This document shows positions 36,108 to 46,841 of a stretch of 64,000 bases of DNA, one piece after another. Position numbers and translations under genes: made by a program. Each line of letters opens with the position of its first letter. Position 1 is the first letter of the stretch. Source of the stretch: Chaetorhynchus papuensis. Lineage: Eukaryota; Chordata; Aves; Passeriformes; Rhipiduridae. The DNA lies in contig VWYX01000351.1 in assembly GCA_013396525.1 (NCBI GenBank), positions 564,687 to 628,686 of the forward strand, given 5' to 3'. Under the pieces are notes generated by a model. That model had not been told where the DNA came from, made no database searches, and saw nothing but the letters and a program-made list of their open reading frames with translations.

Positions 36108-36495
36108 TGTGTTAATGTTCCAGGGCCACCAAATTTGTCAGGCACAACTTGCCCTCAGAGAAGCCAGGTTGGCTGTCACCAATCACCTCCCTATTTCCTA
36201 TGTGTCTTAGCATAGTTTCCAGGAGGATCTGCTCCATGATCTTGCTGTACACAGAGGAGAGGCCAACTGGCCTGTAGTGTCCCAGGTCTTCCTCTTTTCC
36301 CTGTTTAAAAATGGGGGTTATGTTTCCCATTTTCCAGTCTGGGAACTTCACCAGACTGCCACAACTTCTCAAATAGGAGAGTGACTTAGGCACTTTCTCC
36401 ACCAGCTCCCGTGGGACCCATGGATGCATCTCACCAGGTTCCATGGACTTGTGCACCTTCAGCTTCCTTAAATGCTCTCAAACCTGGCAATAATG
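36108..36495 (-). mobile_element. CR1 LINE internal fragment (reverse transcriptase, fingers region)
   Basis: The minus strand has an uninterrupted frame of about 114 codons with the signature order HKSMEPGEMHPWVPREL, PDWKMGNITPIFKQGKEED, GHYRPVGLSSVYSKIMEQIL, LETMLRHIGNREVIGDSQ and GKLCLTNLVAL. This is the N-terminal half of the CR1 ORF2 reverse transcriptase, upstream of the catalytic YLDF and ADD motifs, which are absent. Unlike the other copies it lacks the 3' end, so it is an internal remnant of an insertion. No stop over the stretch suggests moderate age. Confidence 0.95.
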
Positions 36496-37039
36496 TGGTT
36501 GAAACCTTACAGGACATTGAGGCAGTGATTCTGCCTCACCTGCAGGTGTTTTGCCTGACATTTTTTGGGATTCTGCTTGCATTGCCTCACCACATTAGTG
36601 GCATCCTGCTAAGTTGCCCTGAAACAACCATCTGTCTCCACCGAGAAGATTCCCATCACACAGTTTAAAGGATCATAACTGCTGGAGGAAATGGGGTTGA
36701 ACTTTAAATAAGCATCTGCCCAGCTCCGCAGCCTGTCCTCAGCGGGGGCTGTGAGCAGATGCCTCCTGCCGACTGTAACAACAGCTCAAGTGTGTACAGT
36801 TCCCCTCCCAGCCTCCAGCCACTGTGCCTCCAGAAATTCCTGAGCCAGACTGGTTTTCTGTGTACTTGTGAGTGCCCCGTGGCTTTCTGTTTCCTGAGCT
36901 CGTGCAGCCCCTCTGGAGAACTCCAACATGTCAAGCATTGTGTGTAATAGCTACAAACTTGTCTAGTCCTTGGTCTGAAGCGAGTTTATTTCTGATCTTT
37001 GCAAAATCCTGCAGCAGTGGGTCTCACATCTCAGACTCT

Positions 37040-37250
37040 CAGTTAAGTGTTTTCCTTGGCTCTGTTTTAAACCTAATGCCCCATAATTTAATTGGCAATC
37101 ATGTCATTCTTATACTGAAAGTATTAATCCATAGGGACTCTTGCTTTTCAGGACCCTTGTTGATTTTTGAGATTTGTCATCTTCTCGTTTGTATTTTTTC
37201 CTGAGTGGGAGAGTTCTACTCTGATTAATCCTGTTTGGATCAGTACCAAT
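37040..37250 (-). mobile_element. Possible old CR1-type fragment (antisense)
   Basis: 'ctctgttttaaacctaatgc', 'ataatttaattggcaatcat' and 'tcattcttatactgaaagta' recall the antisense of old amniote CR1 3' regions. The match is weak. Confidence 0.35.
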
Positions 37251-38064
37251 ACTTGTGACTGATATATTGTCCTTCCACGATCTCATTACTGTGAAAACTC
37301 CACTTAGGAAAACAAAGTCAAGGTTGCTTTTACCATTTCATTGGTTTAATGGCAGTTGACACAGTCTGTCAGCCAGACACACCTCCCTCTCCACATCATT
37401 CCCCTGCCTCTCCACATCTCCACCTGCCCCTAAGCAGTCACTTAGGCCATCAGAGTAGATTTCTTCTGGCCTTCTCATGCCAAAATGATTTCAAATTGTG
37501 TTTTGTCAGAATCTGGGGGTTTGCTGCTCAGTGGAATAACTCAGTACTTCTCTCAGCACGCCTGTCATGAATACCTCTGGAGCAGTGCAGATTCCCATGT
37601 GTGTCACGTGCAGAGTGTCCTGAATTTGGAGTGAGCACAGAGCTGAGGTCAGCGTGCGCTTGCAGGAGACATCTGAGGATCCTCAGACCTTCCCTGTAGA
37701 TTGCACCCTTGCTACAGGTCAATTCAGTCAGTTAAGCTGTTGTTCATGACTCTGTTGTTTCAGTTTAGGACACAGCCCATGTAGAATTCAATCCTTCTAC
37801 CCTTAATGCTCAGCTGAGCTTTTAGTTAATTGGGCTGGGTTGCAACCACTGGCCCAACTGTTTTAACTCAGACAGTTTTTGAAGTCTCTGTCAATGACAC
37901 AGGAGCTCTCCCAGTTCATGGAAGAGGCTTTTGCTGATTGTTTTGTGGAAGATCAGAAATAGTTTACTAATATTTTATAGCAAATGGAATGTAGGGTAAG
38001 TTTAACAAGTACTTCAGAGCTTTCATCTCTTGTTCATCTCTTCTTCTGTGCTTCACCCCCTTAG

Positions 38065-38224
38065 GTGTAGACCTGGACCTGTCAAGGAAAGAAGAGGAGC
38101 AGCAAATGCTCCAGGATGCCCGGCAGTGGCTGAACAGTGGGAGAATTGAGGATATAAAGCAGCCCCGGACAGGAGCCACAGCTCTTCATGTTGCTGCAGC
38201 CAAGGGCTATTCTGAAGTCATGAG
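38065..38224 (+). CDS. PPP1R12B: PPP1R12B coding exon 4 (inter-repeat helix, third ankyrin block)
   Basis: 160 nt, in phase 1 and out phase 2 (AG|G Arg) at GTAGGA. It encodes GVDLDLSRKEEEQQMLQDAR, then QWLNSGRIEDIKQPRTG, then the ankyrin core ATALHVAAAKGYSEVMR. The RKEEEQQMLQDARQWLNSG segment is a strongly conserved helical linker in MYPT proteins. Compared with human PPP1R12B as recalled, differences are few and conservative (Lys/Arg in NSGR, Val/Ile in EDI, Leu/Met in SEVM). This supports a functional gene rather than a pseudogene. Confidence 0.97.
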
Positions 38225-40899
38225 GTAGGAGCTCCTCCCAGGGCTGATGTGTGAAATTAAGGCTGAAGAGGGCATCTTGCTTTACATTCAGAGAAATTTG
38301 TTCCATGCTGAGATTTTCAGGCTGCTGTTTCTCAAAAGGCTCTGTGGTTCTATGTGTCCAGCCATAGTGGTTCACCCAGAAATGCACAGGGACTGGAGGA
38401 TTCCCTTTCATACCTCCAAGCCTTTTTGAAGTAATGAAAGCTTTTTGGAGAGTGAGGCATAAATTAGGAGGTCTCTAATTTTTCTAATCACGAGGTCTAA
38501 TTTTCACTGTTAGAGTAATAATTTTAGGACTAGCAAGTTAAACAGTATTAGGGGATAAAAGTATAATTTTGACATACAAGTGACAACACTCACTGCATGA
38601 CAGTCACAAACATGACCAATCTAGTGGGAAAATGCAGTGTTCACCCCTGTCTCACTGTCTTCTGCCCCTTCATGCTACTGCTCCTGCAGTGACAGAAGGA
38701 TTCCAGCACCTGACAGCTCTGCTGCCCTGGCACTAAAAAGATTATTATGAGCATAAACTTGCCCAGTGTAGGGTTTCCTGGTAAAACCCAATAATATTGT
38801 TACAGGTAATGTCAAATTAAGGTTTCCAACAATAAAGCTTTTTCTCTGCTCTTTATGTGTGGGTGGAGCTGCCCATAAACATAGAGATCATCAAATCACG
38901 GACTGGTTTAGGAGGAACCTTAAAGCTTATCTTGTCCCACCCTGCCATGGGCAGGGACACCTTCCACCTGCCCAGGCTGCTCCAAGCTCCATCCAACCTG
39001 GCCTTGGACACTTCCAGGGATGGGGGAGCCACAGCTTCTCTGGGCACCCTGTGCCAGGGCCTCACCACCCTCACAGGGAGGAATTATAATCTAACCCTGC
39101 CCTCTGTCCATGTGAATCTATTCCCTCTTGTCTTGTTACATGCTCTTGTAAATAGTCTTTACAGGGTTACTCTATTGCCCACATTAAAATCCATTCTGGA
39201 AGTGTTCATCTATCTTGATCCTAAATTTCCTAATTTTAAGTGACATGATGTCTTGATGTCTTAAGAGCTGTTTCATATCAAGCTCAAGCATTTTATTGTA
39301 CTCCATGTTTCTGATTTGTATTCAGTCATTAGAACTTATAATTGAGTGATGAGCGGTCTGTGCCTGTACCATGCCCAAGAACAGGAATCTAACACAGCTC
39401 ATGTGAATAGAAATGTAATATCTCTGAATCTGAGGTGTTGGTCCCGTGGCCTGTCAGGGGAGGATTGTTAATCCAGTGCTCCTTGATGAAGTTCAGTGTG
39501 TGCAGGGTGACTTAGTTCTGGACAGCCTCTCTTTGGCATTAATTGTGGTAATGATAAACACATCTCACAGCAAGCTGACATTGTTGCACTCTTGTGTATG
39601 TGACGGCTGTGCTGAAGTTCAAATCCAGAGCTTTAGTGACTTAAACCAAAGGGGCTGACAGCCAGGAGCCAGCTAACTCTAAATGAGACATGGAATTTGT
39701 CTGTGACCTTGAATCTCTTAGCAGCTCTGTTTCTCCCTTCTGCCAGCTGGAAAATCAACAGAAACTCAGCACCTAATTTACAATTTCTTTCACAGAGAAG
39801 CCCACAGCTGCTCTGCTGTGACTGTGTTTTATTTAGCACAGTAGCACATTGGTGTAAAGCTGCAGGAGTTTCCAAGCTGTTGGTGCCATGTTGGGGTCGT
39901 GCTGGATTTCCCTTATGCTGTGCAATGGTGGCTCTGGATGGGGGAATTTCCCACAATGGAAATTTTCAGGAGCAGTTTTATCAGACTTGCAGATTTCCCC
40001 TGGGATGTTCTTCAATATTTAAGCAATTTGGATAATAGTTTTGATACAGGAGCTGCTCAGTGCTCTCACCTGATCACTGCCACACCAGTGTGCACATGGC
40101 TCTGGAGCTCCAGACTAGCCCTGACCCTCTTGTGTTTGTTTTGGTGTTAAATATTCAAGCTCCAGGTGCTGTGGAACACCAGTGTTCTGCTCTGATGGAG
40201 AAGGGAGGGTGGAAGGGGCACAGCAGTGAGGGTAAGGAAAGGAGATCCCAGGCAGGTTCACTTGTGGAAGATTTGCTTGAACTGTGCAAGAATGTCTCTG
40301 AAAAAATGCATTTGGGGTTGTTTAATCCAAATGAGGGTTGTTTAGCATACAAATTTCACCTCTGTCAATGTGACTGGTGCTTCCCTGGCAGTCCTGTTGA
40401 TCTCCTTGTGGACCACCCCACACTGTGGCCTTGTGCTCTTGGAGAACCAAGCTCGAGCTCCAGTTCCCAAATGTCCCTCTCCTGGCAGGGGCTGTGCTCG
40501 GCTCCCTGGCACAGGGATGGCAGTTGCAGGGATGCCGTTTGTGTGCTCAGAGCCTGAGCCAGTCCAGGCTCTCTCCTCCACTGGAGCAGGAGTTCAGACT
40601 GGGTCACCAGTGCCAGATGGGAAATCAAGGTGTTCTCCCAGTTCAGGACATGCTGAAAGGGAATGTTATCAGTTTGACATGTTCCAGCAGGTTTTACATC
40701 AAAGTCACTTTTCGTTCATTGCCCTTTCCATTACAGTTTCGAGCACATCAGGTGGGATGTCGCTTTGGTTAATAACCAAGTCCAGAAACTCCTGGCTGTT
40801 AGGGAGCCGGGCTGCCCACTTGGTGCCTAATAGGGGAAACTCTGCTCTGTCAGGAAGTCATTCCTGGTGAGCAGAGATCAATCCTGCTGCTTTCCTCAG
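38225..40899 (+). other. PPP1R12B: Intron 4 of PPP1R12B
   Basis: Donor GTAGGA, acceptor CTTTCCTCAG. Carries one antisense CR1 (38879-39162). Long overlapping open frames at 40060-40870 on both strands have no motif and are taken as chance in a stop-poor, GC-richer stretch. Confidence 0.88.
38879..39162 (-). mobile_element. CR1 LINE, 3' region
   Basis: Antisense: 'gagatcatcaaatcacgg', 'ccatgggcagggacaccttc', 'ccaacctggccttggacact', 'ctctgggcaccctgtgccag', 'tgctcttgtaaatagtcttt'. Confidence 0.93.
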
Positions 40900-41044
40900 G
40901 CTCCTGATCCAGGCTGGGTTTAATTTGAACGTCCAGGACAATGATGGCTGGACTCCGCTCCACGCTGCTGCTCATTGGGGAGTGAAGGAAGCGTGTTCCA
41001 TCCTGGCTGAGGCTCTGTGTGATATGGACATCAGGAACAAGCTG
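40900..41044 (+). CDS. PPP1R12B: PPP1R12B coding exon 5 (ankyrin repeats)
   Basis: 145 nt, phase 2 in and phase 0 out; acceptor TTTCCTCAG, donor GTCAGT. It encodes LLIQAGFNLNVQDNDGWTPL, HAAAHWGVKEACSILAEALC and DMDIRNKL. The HAAAHWG motif followed by VKEACSILAEALCDMDIRNK is characteristic of PPP1R12B (the paralogue has KEEACRILVDNLCDME, as recalled). These repeats form the second half of the concave ankyrin surface that reshapes the PP1 substrate groove for myosin light chain. GFNLNVQDND differs from human GYELNVQDYD at a few exposed positions. Confidence 0.97.
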
Positions 41045-41109
41045 GTCAGTGCACAACTAATGCAGGGTATTCTATAGCCAGATTAATATTGACTACTGCC
41101 TGCTGCATG

Positions 41110-41650
41110 ATCATGGAATCATAGAACCCCAGACTGGTTTGGGTTCGGAGGAACCTTAAAGCTCATCTGATTCCACCCCCTGCTGTGGACAGGGACACCT
41201 TCCACTTGTCCAGGCTGCTCCAGGCCCTGTCCAGTGTGGCCTTGGACACTTCCAGGGATGCAGGGGCAGCCACAGCTTCTCTGGGCACCCTGTGCCAGGG
41301 CCTCCCCACCCTCACAGGGAAAAATTCCTTCCCAATATCCCATCTAACCCTGCCCTCTGCCAGTGGGAAGCCATTCCCTGTGTCCTGTCCCTCCATCCCT
41401 TGTCCCCAGTCCCTCTCCAGCTCTCCTGGAGCCCCTTTAGGCACTGAAAGGGGCTCTGAGGTCTCCCTGGATCCTTCTCCAGGTGAACACCCCCAGCTCT
41501 CCCAGCCTGCCCCCAGAGCAGAGGGGCTCCAGCCCTCTGGTCAATTTAGTGGCCTCCCCTGGATTCTTTCCAGCAGCTCCAGGTCTGTCCTCAGATGGGA
41601 GCTCCAGAGCTGGACACAGAGTTCCAGGTGGGGTCTCATAAGAGATCCAA
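41110..41650 (-). mobile_element. CR1 LINE, long 3' region
   Basis: About 540 bp antisense, starting only 65 bp after exon 5. It has an intact terminus 'atggaatcatagaacccc', then 'cctggcacagggtgcccaga' (as complement), 'gagcccctttaggcactgaa', 'ctccagagctggacacagag' and 'ttccaggtggggtctcataa'. The copy at 44983-45158 belongs to the same subfamily in the opposite orientation. Confidence 0.95.
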
Positions 41651-42780
41651 CATCATGACAGAGTCACAGTGCTTCTCGTTGCCTGTGCACTGGATAATTT
41701 AAAAACATCAGAAAATTAAGAATCTTGACTGGTGGAAGGCAGAAAAGATTTCAAATATTATGGGAAATGTGACCTGATTAAACTTTAGGACTGAGCTTGT
41801 AAGAAGGGATAGGGGCTGTTCTGTGCCACCTTGAGTTAGTGTAACCCTGAGAAATCAAATGGCAACAAAGAAACAGTCTTGGAGAGCAAAATGATACACT
41901 AATATTAAGGTGTAAGGCACTGAAAACAAGTGAACTCCTGAGAAACTGGCAGCTTTAAATCCTCCTTGTTCTTTGTATTGGTAATAAAAAAGGAAATTGA
42001 AGATTTGTGAGATGTGAGTGAAGAAATTAGGAAGAAAAGGAGAAAAACCATTTCTCTTCCTTTCTAGTAGTTGCAGGTTTTTCCTTGAGGAGCCCTTGGA
42101 TTTTCAAGAGCGTGTCCAGGGCTGTTCTTGGTGTTCCCTTCCCTGCTGGGATGTTCACACTGGTCTGTGAGCTGCTTCCCACTGGAGCAGGGTTGGGTGT
42201 GCCATGGCAGCCTCTGGGGGAGGAGAGAATGTTGGATGTGCTTGGAGGAGCACCAGGGGATGAAGGCAGGCAGGAGGATGTGATAAGAGAGGGCCCTGTG
42301 TGTTCCAGATGTGCTGGAAACTGCTGGAACGCAAATGCCTCCATGAGGAGCCCTTTCAGCCTGGTGAGCTCTTTGGCACCCAAAATCTTTACTGTTTGAA
42401 TGCCATCATGTGCTTTTCCAAAGTGCTCACGATGAGTATGGGGTCCTGTATCATGCCATACTTGAAAAGAAACAGCCACAATTGTATTTGTTGCGTTACC
42501 TGCTCCTTCCAGTCCAGAACTGTCTCCTTGTTGGGTCAGATGGACAAGGCTACCTTTTATTTTTGACCTGTAGCCATCAGATTTCATGGTGTGTTGTTAA
42601 TGAAATGGCATTTAGAGCTTTAGTTATGGTGCAAATGTAACCAATTTCTTGGTTTGTGCCCTAAAGTATTTTTGTAGTTTGTTTTAGTTTGTAAATGCTC
42701 ATGGATGTGGAAAGGGATCCCAATTTTTTTGGCTTCCTTTGCAGCCTTTCAGAACCCTTAAATACATGATGATAAAGTAA

Positions 42781-43010
42781 CACAGAATCAGGAATGTCCT
42801 GAGCTGGAAGGGACCCACAAGGTTCATCCAGTCCAACCCCTGGCCCTGCACAGACACCCCAACAATTCCAGTCTGTCCCTGGGAGCGCTGTCCAAACGCT
42901 CCTGGAACTCTGGCAGCCTCGGGGCCGTGCCCATTCCCTGGGGAGCCTGGGCAGTGCCCAGCACCCTCTGGGGGAAGAACCTTTCCCTGAGATCCAGCGT
43001 AAGAGGTCGA
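42781..43010 (-). mobile_element. CR1 LINE 3' end
   Basis: Antisense: 'cagaatcaggaatgtcctga', 'gtccaacccctggccctgca', 'gagcgctgtccaaacgctcc', 'ggaagaacctttccctgaga'. Subfamily shared with 23385-23545 and 49675-49914. Confidence 0.93.
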
Positions 43011-43142
43011 TCACATTCCCTCTCAGTACAAGAGTGTCCTTTATAGAAACTTGGAAACTCAAATGTATTCCTGGCTGTTGGATTTGAGCAGCAGCAACCA
43101 GGGAGCTGCTCTGAAAGTTGCTCACTGGACATAAACATGATC

Positions 43143-43188
43143 TTAGAGGTCTTTTCCAGCCAAAATGATTCTGTGATTCCATGATCAC
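43143..43188 (+). mobile_element. CR1 LINE terminal tail, very short
   Basis: 'gaggtcttttccagccaaaa' followed by 'tgattctgtgattccatga' is the sense CR1 terminus. It ends about 100 bp before exon 6. Confidence 0.75.
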
Positions 43189-43288
43189 TGTCACATGGGT
43201 TTCCTTGCTCTAGAGTGAAACAGACTTTTTGGAATATTACCGCTGTGTCATCTCAGATACCCTCTTGTGTTCTCTCTCATTGCACCAG

Positions 43289-43363
43289 GGCCAGACGCCC
43301 TTTGACGTGGCTGATGAGGGACTTGTGGAGCATTTAGAAATGCTGCAGAAGAAACAGACTGTG
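43289..43363 (+). CDS. PPP1R12B: PPP1R12B coding exon 6 (end of ankyrin domain)
   Basis: 75 nt, exactly 25 codons, phase 0 on both sides, donor GTGAGT. It encodes GQTPFDVADEGLVEHLEMLQ then KKQTV. The GQTPFDVADEGLVEHLE stretch is the last ankyrin-like unit of MYPT2 (human GQTPFDVADEGLVEHLELLQ as recalled). Because its length is a multiple of three, skipping would keep the frame but delete the end of the last ankyrin repeat. The exon is flanked by CR1 copies in opposite orientations. Confidence 0.97.
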
Positions 43364-44982
43364 GTGAGTTTCTGGAGATCGTTTTTCAGCTCTCCAGTTA
43401 CCTTTTCACACAGGGGTGTTCTCCAAGACATGTGGTGCCAACAGATGCAGGAAGCTGAGGCCCAGCTATTTTCTTTAGTTACTCATTTGCAATCTTTAAT
43501 CACAGCAGTATTTTTAATAGCTAGAAATCTAGATTGGATGACTGCAGCAAGGAGGTCAGTAGTGTGATGGCATGCAGAATTGTGGGAACTGGTAAGGAAT
43601 TTATGTTCATCTTTGGAATTGTTATTATCCTGCAGTTGCTTTGTTGGCTGGCAGGCTCTCTAGCATCAAACTGCTCTGTTCCTAATGAGTGATTATCCAA
43701 GTCAGCTTTCTGTTTGCATCCAGGGAAATACTGTCAGTGTTGAGAAAGAGATCTGTTACCACGTCTGCCTTTCTTACAATAGGGAGGCTTTGGACTGAGG
43801 AAGAAGAAATTATAAACTTCAGGGAATTCTGGACTGAAAAAATGGGTGGTTTCAAAACCATATTAAATTGCCATTTCATAGTGCAGTGGAGATATTGGAA
43901 AGGATTATAAGCCAAAAGTTGACATAAAAAAAGGAAAGCAAAATATATCTTGTTCAAAATAAGGGCAGTTGTCAAGCCAGAACGTTGGGTTTGGATTGAA
44001 TTTTTTCCTATTTCATCTGAATTTCATCATCTACTGAATGATCTTGTTTGGGTGCTTCTGAAAAACAAGCTAACCTTCTTTCAAAAAGAGTTAAAAACCT
44101 GTGAATATCACTTAAAACATTGGGTTCAGAAACAGGCAGAATGGGAACACTGCTGATAAACCCCAGGAAAGGATTTTCAGGAACTGACAATGTGGGTGGT
44201 TAGAACTCCAGCTCTGATCACAACACAGCTGCTGCCATCCTCAAATAGCAGCCTTAGCATTGACAGGAACTTCTTAAAAATTAATCAGCTTCTCCCTAAA
44301 TGAGGTGTTGATAAATACTATCAGGGTTGTATTTTGGATTCCCCTCTCTCTCACTACCCAGGATTTTACAGATAACTGCCCTTCTTAAAAGAAAAGAAAA
44401 AGAAAAACGATAATTTTTTGGGTGACTGCTCACCCATTTTTAGGGCTGCTTTGCAGGGGCTACAACCCCCCTGTTCTCTATATAGAAGCACTGTATAAAG
44501 GCCTTCTCCATTTATTCAGTGTAGAACTGGGCAGAAGAATCCAGATTTTATCACACTTTTTTTTAGTGGACATGATCTTTTAGTGGAAAAGCCAGTTTAT
44601 CATGTGTTTATCATGTGCCATTTTTATCACTTAAAAATAGAAAACTTATATTTGTTAAGGATAAAACAGGCAGTTCCATGACATTATTTCACTTCCAAAA
44701 TGGCTCTCAAATCAGATAATTTTTTCAGTCTAAAGCAGAACATCATGCCACCCTTGCTAAATGATTTGCTGCCAATTACTGGAAAGCAGGGGAATTTTGG
44801 TTTGCAGGAAGCAATTAATTTGGTTTGGGTTTGGATTTTTTTCCCAGTTCCTGAATTACCTGTGAATGGAGCAGGCTGTTTCCTGCACTTCCCTTTGCTG
44901 TGTTCCAGCAGTTTGTTCAGTTTAACAATGTTGTACCCCAAATTTTTGCTCTTCACTGGAATCCATGTAGCTTTTCCCACTT

Positions 44983-45158
44983 CACAGGGTGCCCAGAGCA
45001 GCTGTGGCTGCTCCATGCCTGGAAGTGTCCAAGGCCAGGTTGGACGGGGCTTGGAGCAACCTGGGCTAGTGGAAGGTGTCCCTGCCCATGGCAGGGAGTG
45101 GGAATGGAAGATCTTTAAGGTCCCTTCCAACCCAAATAAGTCTGGAATTCTATGACTC
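44983..45158 (+). mobile_element. CR1 LINE 3' end with complete tail
   Basis: Sense: 'cacagggtgcccagagcagc', 'ccaaggccaggttggacggg', 'gctagtggaaggtgtccctg', 'aaggtcccttccaacccaaa', 'ggaattctatgac'. Confidence 0.93.
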
Positions 45159-45605
45159 AGAATTTACAGTGCTTTTACTTCCTTTGCCTGGTGTCAACTG
45201 CTGTCAAAAGAGAAAGAATAACCTGGTGAACCATGACACAACAGAGTCAGCCTTTAATTGAGCTCCCAGCTGTTAACCTTACTTCTGCCTCAGTGGTTGT
45301 GGAGTACTAAAACAATTTTTGGGTACTGTTTTGTCCACCAGTGGTGGTAAAATTAATATTGCTGCTCTCTAGACAAAATCTTTCTGTTTCTGTGTGATCC
45401 CAGGTATTCCTGTGCAATGACTTAGTGCATTTGAGAGATTTAAGAAGTGACCCATCCTTACAGGAGTTCCCTAGTTGCCTGGACAGGGCAGACTTGAATT
45501 CTTTCCTCTGGCAGCAAGTAAATAATAGCCACAAAGGTAGCAGATTTTTAGCTGAATCTAGCCTGATTTCATGAGCACACACACGTGTGGACAGACCTCC
45601 AGCAG

Positions 45606-45768
45606 AGTCCCAGAATAGTGTGGGCTGGAAGCAACCTTAAAGCTCATCCAGTCCCACCCTCTGCCATGGACAGGACACCTTCCACTGTCCCAGGTTGCTC
45701 CAAGCCCCATCCAGCCTGGCCTTGGACACTTCCAGGGATGGAGGAGCCCATGACCTCTCTGGGCAGTA
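45606..45768 (-). mobile_element. CR1 LINE 3' end
   Basis: Antisense: 'gaagcaaccttaaagctcat', 'ccatggacaggacaccttcc', 'ccttggacacttccagggat', 'gacctctctgggcag'. Confidence 0.92.
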
Positions 45769-46067
45769 GTCAGGGTTTGTTGCTGGTCTCGGCAGGGGCA
45801 GCTGCAGGTGCCTTTGAAGGTTTTATTAAATGGCAGCTGCATTCCAAGGACACTGTGGGTGCTGTGCTCTGGTGGAGCTCCAGTCCAAGGCTCACAGTGC
45901 CATTGCAGTGTGCTGCTGTTCAAGTGGCTTCTTACACAAACGTGCAGTGGTTTGGTCTAACAAGGCTGGGCTGGCCTTGTGCTGTGGTGCTGGCTGGGTG
46001 ATGCTGACGGGGCTGGTTTTCATCTATCCTCATTGTCTCTCTCCCGTCTTCCTGGACTTTTTGACAG

Positions 46068-46147
46068 CTACGAAGTGAGAAGGAGACAAGGAATAAGCTG
46101 ATTGAAGCTGACATGAATGGGAAGCCTCAAAACAGACTCTTCACCAA
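46068..46147 (+). CDS. PPP1R12B: PPP1R12B coding exon 7 (post-ankyrin basic segment)
   Basis: 80 nt, phase 0 in and phase 2 out, acceptor TTTTTGACAG, donor GTAAGT. It encodes LRSEKETRNKLIEADMNGKP followed by QNRLFT, the charged helix that leaves the ankyrin domain. Human MYPT2 as recalled has LRSEKETRNKLIESDLNSK, so the first half is nearly invariant and the second half (NGKPQNRLF versus NSKIQSGFF) drifts, as expected for a linker. The frame joins exon 8 as AA|C (Asn). Confidence 0.96.
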
Positions 46148-46701
46148 GTAAGTCTCTCTCTCTTAGTTGAAAAGAAACTGCCCAGAGAGTAACAGGAGAG
46201 CAGCTTCATCTCTCACAGCCAGCTGGCCTCAGCTGGGTCAAAAACAATTCACTGCTGTTTATTTTGTGGTGGCTTTTTTTTTTTTTTTAAATCTGAGCAC
46301 TCTCTAGTACAGTTCTAGTTGAGTCTTAACATACCCAGTGAGTGGTGGAACAAGGGCTTGGGCTGGTTTTTGGTTCTCGTGCTTCTGCTCTGGCTGAGGA
46401 TCAGTTGGAGCTTCGGGCTGAGGACTGCACCTTTTTGTTGCACAGAGCCCTACAGCCCACCTGCTGCATTGTGTGGCACTAGAAAAGGAGAGGTCACATT
46501 TTTGTTTGCAGAATTAGAAGATGTGAGACTGGCAGGGGAATCCGTGGCAAGTTGGCCATGATGGAAGTGCTGGAGTGTTCAGTCTGTAGATGGATTTTGT
46601 CCTTTGCTTGTTCTCTATGTAGTAAATCACGTCTGTGTGTTCCTGAGAAATACAACTCAGACAACTTGCTTGCCTAGTCCTTAAAATTTCCTATTTTGCA
46701 G
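46148..46701 (+). other. PPP1R12B: Intron 7 of PPP1R12B
   Basis: Short intron with donor GTAAGT and acceptor TTTTGCAG. A 15-base T run lies at 46274-46288. No other feature recognised. Confidence 0.9.
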
Positions 46702-46841
46702 CAAAGAGAAGATTCTTTATGAGGAAGACACGCTGAAGTCCATGGAAACTGAGGAAGAGAACAAGGACTCCAGCAGTTCTAGTTCTGAAGAGGAAGAAGC
46801 TGAAGATGAAGTTTCAGAATCAGATGCTGAAAAGGAGTCAG
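46702..46841 (+). CDS. PPP1R12B: PPP1R12B coding exon 8 (acidic Ser/Glu-rich segment)
   Basis: 140 nt, phase 2 in and phase 1 out, acceptor TTTTGCAG, donor GTAAGA. It encodes NKEKILYEEDTLKSMETEEE, then NKDSSSSSSEEEEAEDEVSE, then SDAEKES. The SSSSSSEEEE run followed by alternating Glu/Ser-Glu is the acidic region found after the ankyrin domain in MYPT1 and MYPT2; in the family this part lies near the catalytic-subunit and substrate-binding region. Six consecutive Ser before Glu make it a dense casein-kinase-2-like target (inference). Confidence 0.97.

Larger units (their letters stand above)
35234..38064 (+). other. PPP1R12B: Intron 3 of PPP1R12B
   Basis: Donor GTGAAG, acceptor CCCCCTTAG. Contains a CR1 reverse-transcriptase fragment (36108-36495, antisense) and a doubtful old CR1 fragment near 37040. 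Nothing else recognised. Confidence 0.9.
41045..43288 (+). other. PPP1R12B: Intron 5 of PPP1R12B
   Basis: Donor GTCAGT, acceptor TTGCACCAG. Contains a long antisense CR1 (41110-41650), a second antisense CR1 (42781-43010) and a sense CR1 tail (43143-43188) close to exon 6. A 186-codon minus-strand open frame (42027-42587) has no recognisable domain. Confidence 0.9.
43364..46067 (+). other. PPP1R12B: Intron 6 of PPP1R12B
   Basis: Donor GTGAGT, acceptor TTTGACAG. Contains a sense CR1 (44983-45158), an antisense CR1 (45606-45768) and a MEF2-type motif at 44631 with no further support. Confidence 0.9.

Noticed and set aside
42027..42587. 186-codon minus-strand open frame in intron 5
   Set aside because: No recognised domain, opposite strand to the gene, overlapped by + strand open frames; consistent with chance.
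44631..44640. Second MEF2-consensus match TTAAAAATAG
   Set aside because: Sits in an AT-rich intron without other motifs; number of matches in the window is what chance predicts.
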